Shown here in pieces: positions 62,401 to 64,000 of a DNA stretch of 64,000 nt. The first letter of the stretch is position 1, and every line of letters starts with the position of its first letter. A program made the translations under genes and the position numbers. This DNA is from Litomosoides sigmodontis (taxonomy: Eukaryota > Nematoda > Chromadorea > Rhabditida > Onchocercidae). Location of the stretch: positions 8,047,398 through 8,111,397 of the forward strand of contig OY718808.1 of assembly GCA_963070105.1 (NCBI GenBank). Direction: 5' to 3'. The notes under the pieces were generated by a model. The model did not search any database, was not told the origin of the DNA, and saw nothing but the letters and a program-made list of their open reading frames with translations.

Positions 62401-63669
62401 GAATTGTATTTCGTTATCATAAAATTTATCAGTTAATCGTTGCCACATTTCGTCATTCTCATGCATCGGACGATGAAAGAAAATGATTTGACTGTTTTAT
62501 GTTCTCCGCTCCACACATGGCAGTACGTCTGAATTAACCGTAATGTCAAGGAGGAATACGATTGGCAAGAAGATATCATGGAGCGAACAGTGCAGTTCTC
62601 TCTTGATTGGCATAACTCCTTGTCTTGGAAGGAAATGAGAGAGAGAGAGAGAGAGATTGAAGCGAAATTACGAATTAATAAAACTTTGTATATCGCTACC
62701 GTCATTAATTACAGTTAAAAATGTTAAATAGAAAAAAAAAGCTCCTACTGAAAATTACAAATAAATCTACTTCGTCAGGTATAATTCAATTTCAAACGTA
62801 TCCTAAATTAACCGTTAAAGCTTCAATGTAAACGAAATTTTGTGCGGTAAATTAAACGTCGATATATATTGTAGAACTGTTGTCATTCATTCTGTCATTA
62901 TTTAGAAAAAGAAATCAAATTCTGATTCGTCCCTTTACAGAGGAAACACGGCAAGCAGTAGATAGGTGGAATGACAGCTACTTCAATTAATCAGAGGAGT
63001 GAAAAAAGAACTTTCATTCAAAGAAATACAGTAAAACGAGATAGTTAGATGATAAGTGATAGGTAGCTATAACTTCAAATTAAAAGAGAAAAAAAATGTG
63101 GTTAAGAGATCATCAATTTCATCATTTTAATTTTTTTTTCCATCAAAAAATGAACTCGAACGTTTGACAGCAAGCAAACTTTAAACATCAAAAAAATAAT
63201 AATTAAATCACTAGTTTAATTAAATATGCAGTGTGAAGCAGAATGAACGTGAACACAAATAAATGATAGCAAGTTAAATTGAGAAAGGATTGTAGGAGTG
63301 TTATAAGTGATACCTTTACTATCACTCCTGGAAAATTTACATGGTAAATTGGAGTTGTTTTTTTTCCCCTTTCTAATAGACGGACACGTGATACGCTCAT
63401 GTGGTATATTCATTAGAAATGCAAATTCAAATAATGAAGTATATGTGTGAAAAGAAGGATTTAACCTTACTAAGTTTGTTGCTGATTTAAACAAATTTTA
63501 AAATTTGCAACTGTAAATAAAAATAAGAAAGATCGGTGAATTTTACGATTTATACGTATGGAAATGTGGCGGAGAAAAGACCGACCATTTCTTCTCACAC
63601 ATAGTGATTATTATACAGCACCGTTTTTACTACGCATTTAATGTATCACCACTGTGTACACGTATAGGT
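59451..63669. other. AT-rich intergenic DNA
   Basis: Holds (GA)n near 60606-60630, 61100-61140 and 62636-62656. The short plus frame at 60517-60702 crosses a GA repeat and has no splice support. I see nothing else I can support. Confidence 0.5.

Positions 63670-63728
<59 letters not shown>
63670..63728 (+). repeat. (GT)n microsatellite, about 29 units
   Basis: An uninterrupted GT run followed by AAACCTATATATAT. The remaining bases to the window end show no feature. Confidence 0.95.
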
Positions 63729-63731
<3 letters not shown>

Positions 63732-64000
63732 CCTATATATATCATCATATCGGTATGGACGATAACTACCACCCTCACGGACATACAGGCACCGTATTTT
63801 GACAAATGAAAGCGCTAATGCTCCATTTACATATATATATCACTCCGTTCATTAGTGATGGTAAGTAACAGCTGGTCAGGTAGGGGATGACTGGATTTTA
63901 TCCATTTAAATGATTGCTTTAAGATCTGATCCGTTCAGTGTTAGCATCTGATCTGATAGTTTTTGAAAAGGTCGGAGAAGGCAATGAGTAAGGTAAGAGA

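Overview
The window is nuclear DNA from an animal, most likely a nematode. The evidence is two intron-rich genes of animal-only families, many splice acceptors of the nematode type (TTTTCAG and variants), short exons, a very AT-rich background and abundant simple repeats. A spirurid or filarial-type nematode is my guess, not something the sequence proves. I see no bacterial, viral, CRISPR or plasmid features.

Left (27-7528, minus strand): eleven phase-consistent exons of a BCL11-family (CTIP) zinc-finger transcription factor, running off the left edge. Two family zinc fingers can be read. One is a CCHC finger assembled across a splice junction; the other is a C2H2 finger followed by the family's His-Gly-hydrophobic-Arg-Ile tail. 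The C-terminal C2H2 fingers expected of the family would lie outside the window.

Middle (about 7.5-38.7 kb): about 31 kb without a convincing conserved gene. It holds a 13-bp AT minisatellite (8.3-9.5 kb), a dense cluster of microsatellites (13.2-20.8 kb), a 1.78 kb pure ATT array (24.8-26.5 kb), nuclear-receptor-like half-site clusters at 12.4 and 19.4 kb, and two weak plus-strand exon candidates near 10 kb and 32-33.7 kb. A long desert beside a developmental transcription factor fits a regulatory landscape, but that is inference.

Right (38692-46464, minus strand): twenty phase-consistent exons encode about 1000 residues of a Dbl-family RhoGEF with a DH-PH pair closest to the PLEKHG1/2/3 group, including its stop codon. 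Further upstream (54179-56023, minus strand) are five phase-consistent exons with a supported start codon. They are probably the 5' end of the same gene, but the joining exon or exons are not established.

The 46.5-54.2 kb gap and the 56-64 kb tail hold mainly repeats: (AAT)n at 48.9-49.5 kb, (ATT)n at 58.1-59.4 kb, plus CA, TA and TG tracts. The two main genes lie on the same strand with BCL11 downstream. Nothing suggests an operon, because more than 30 kb separates them.
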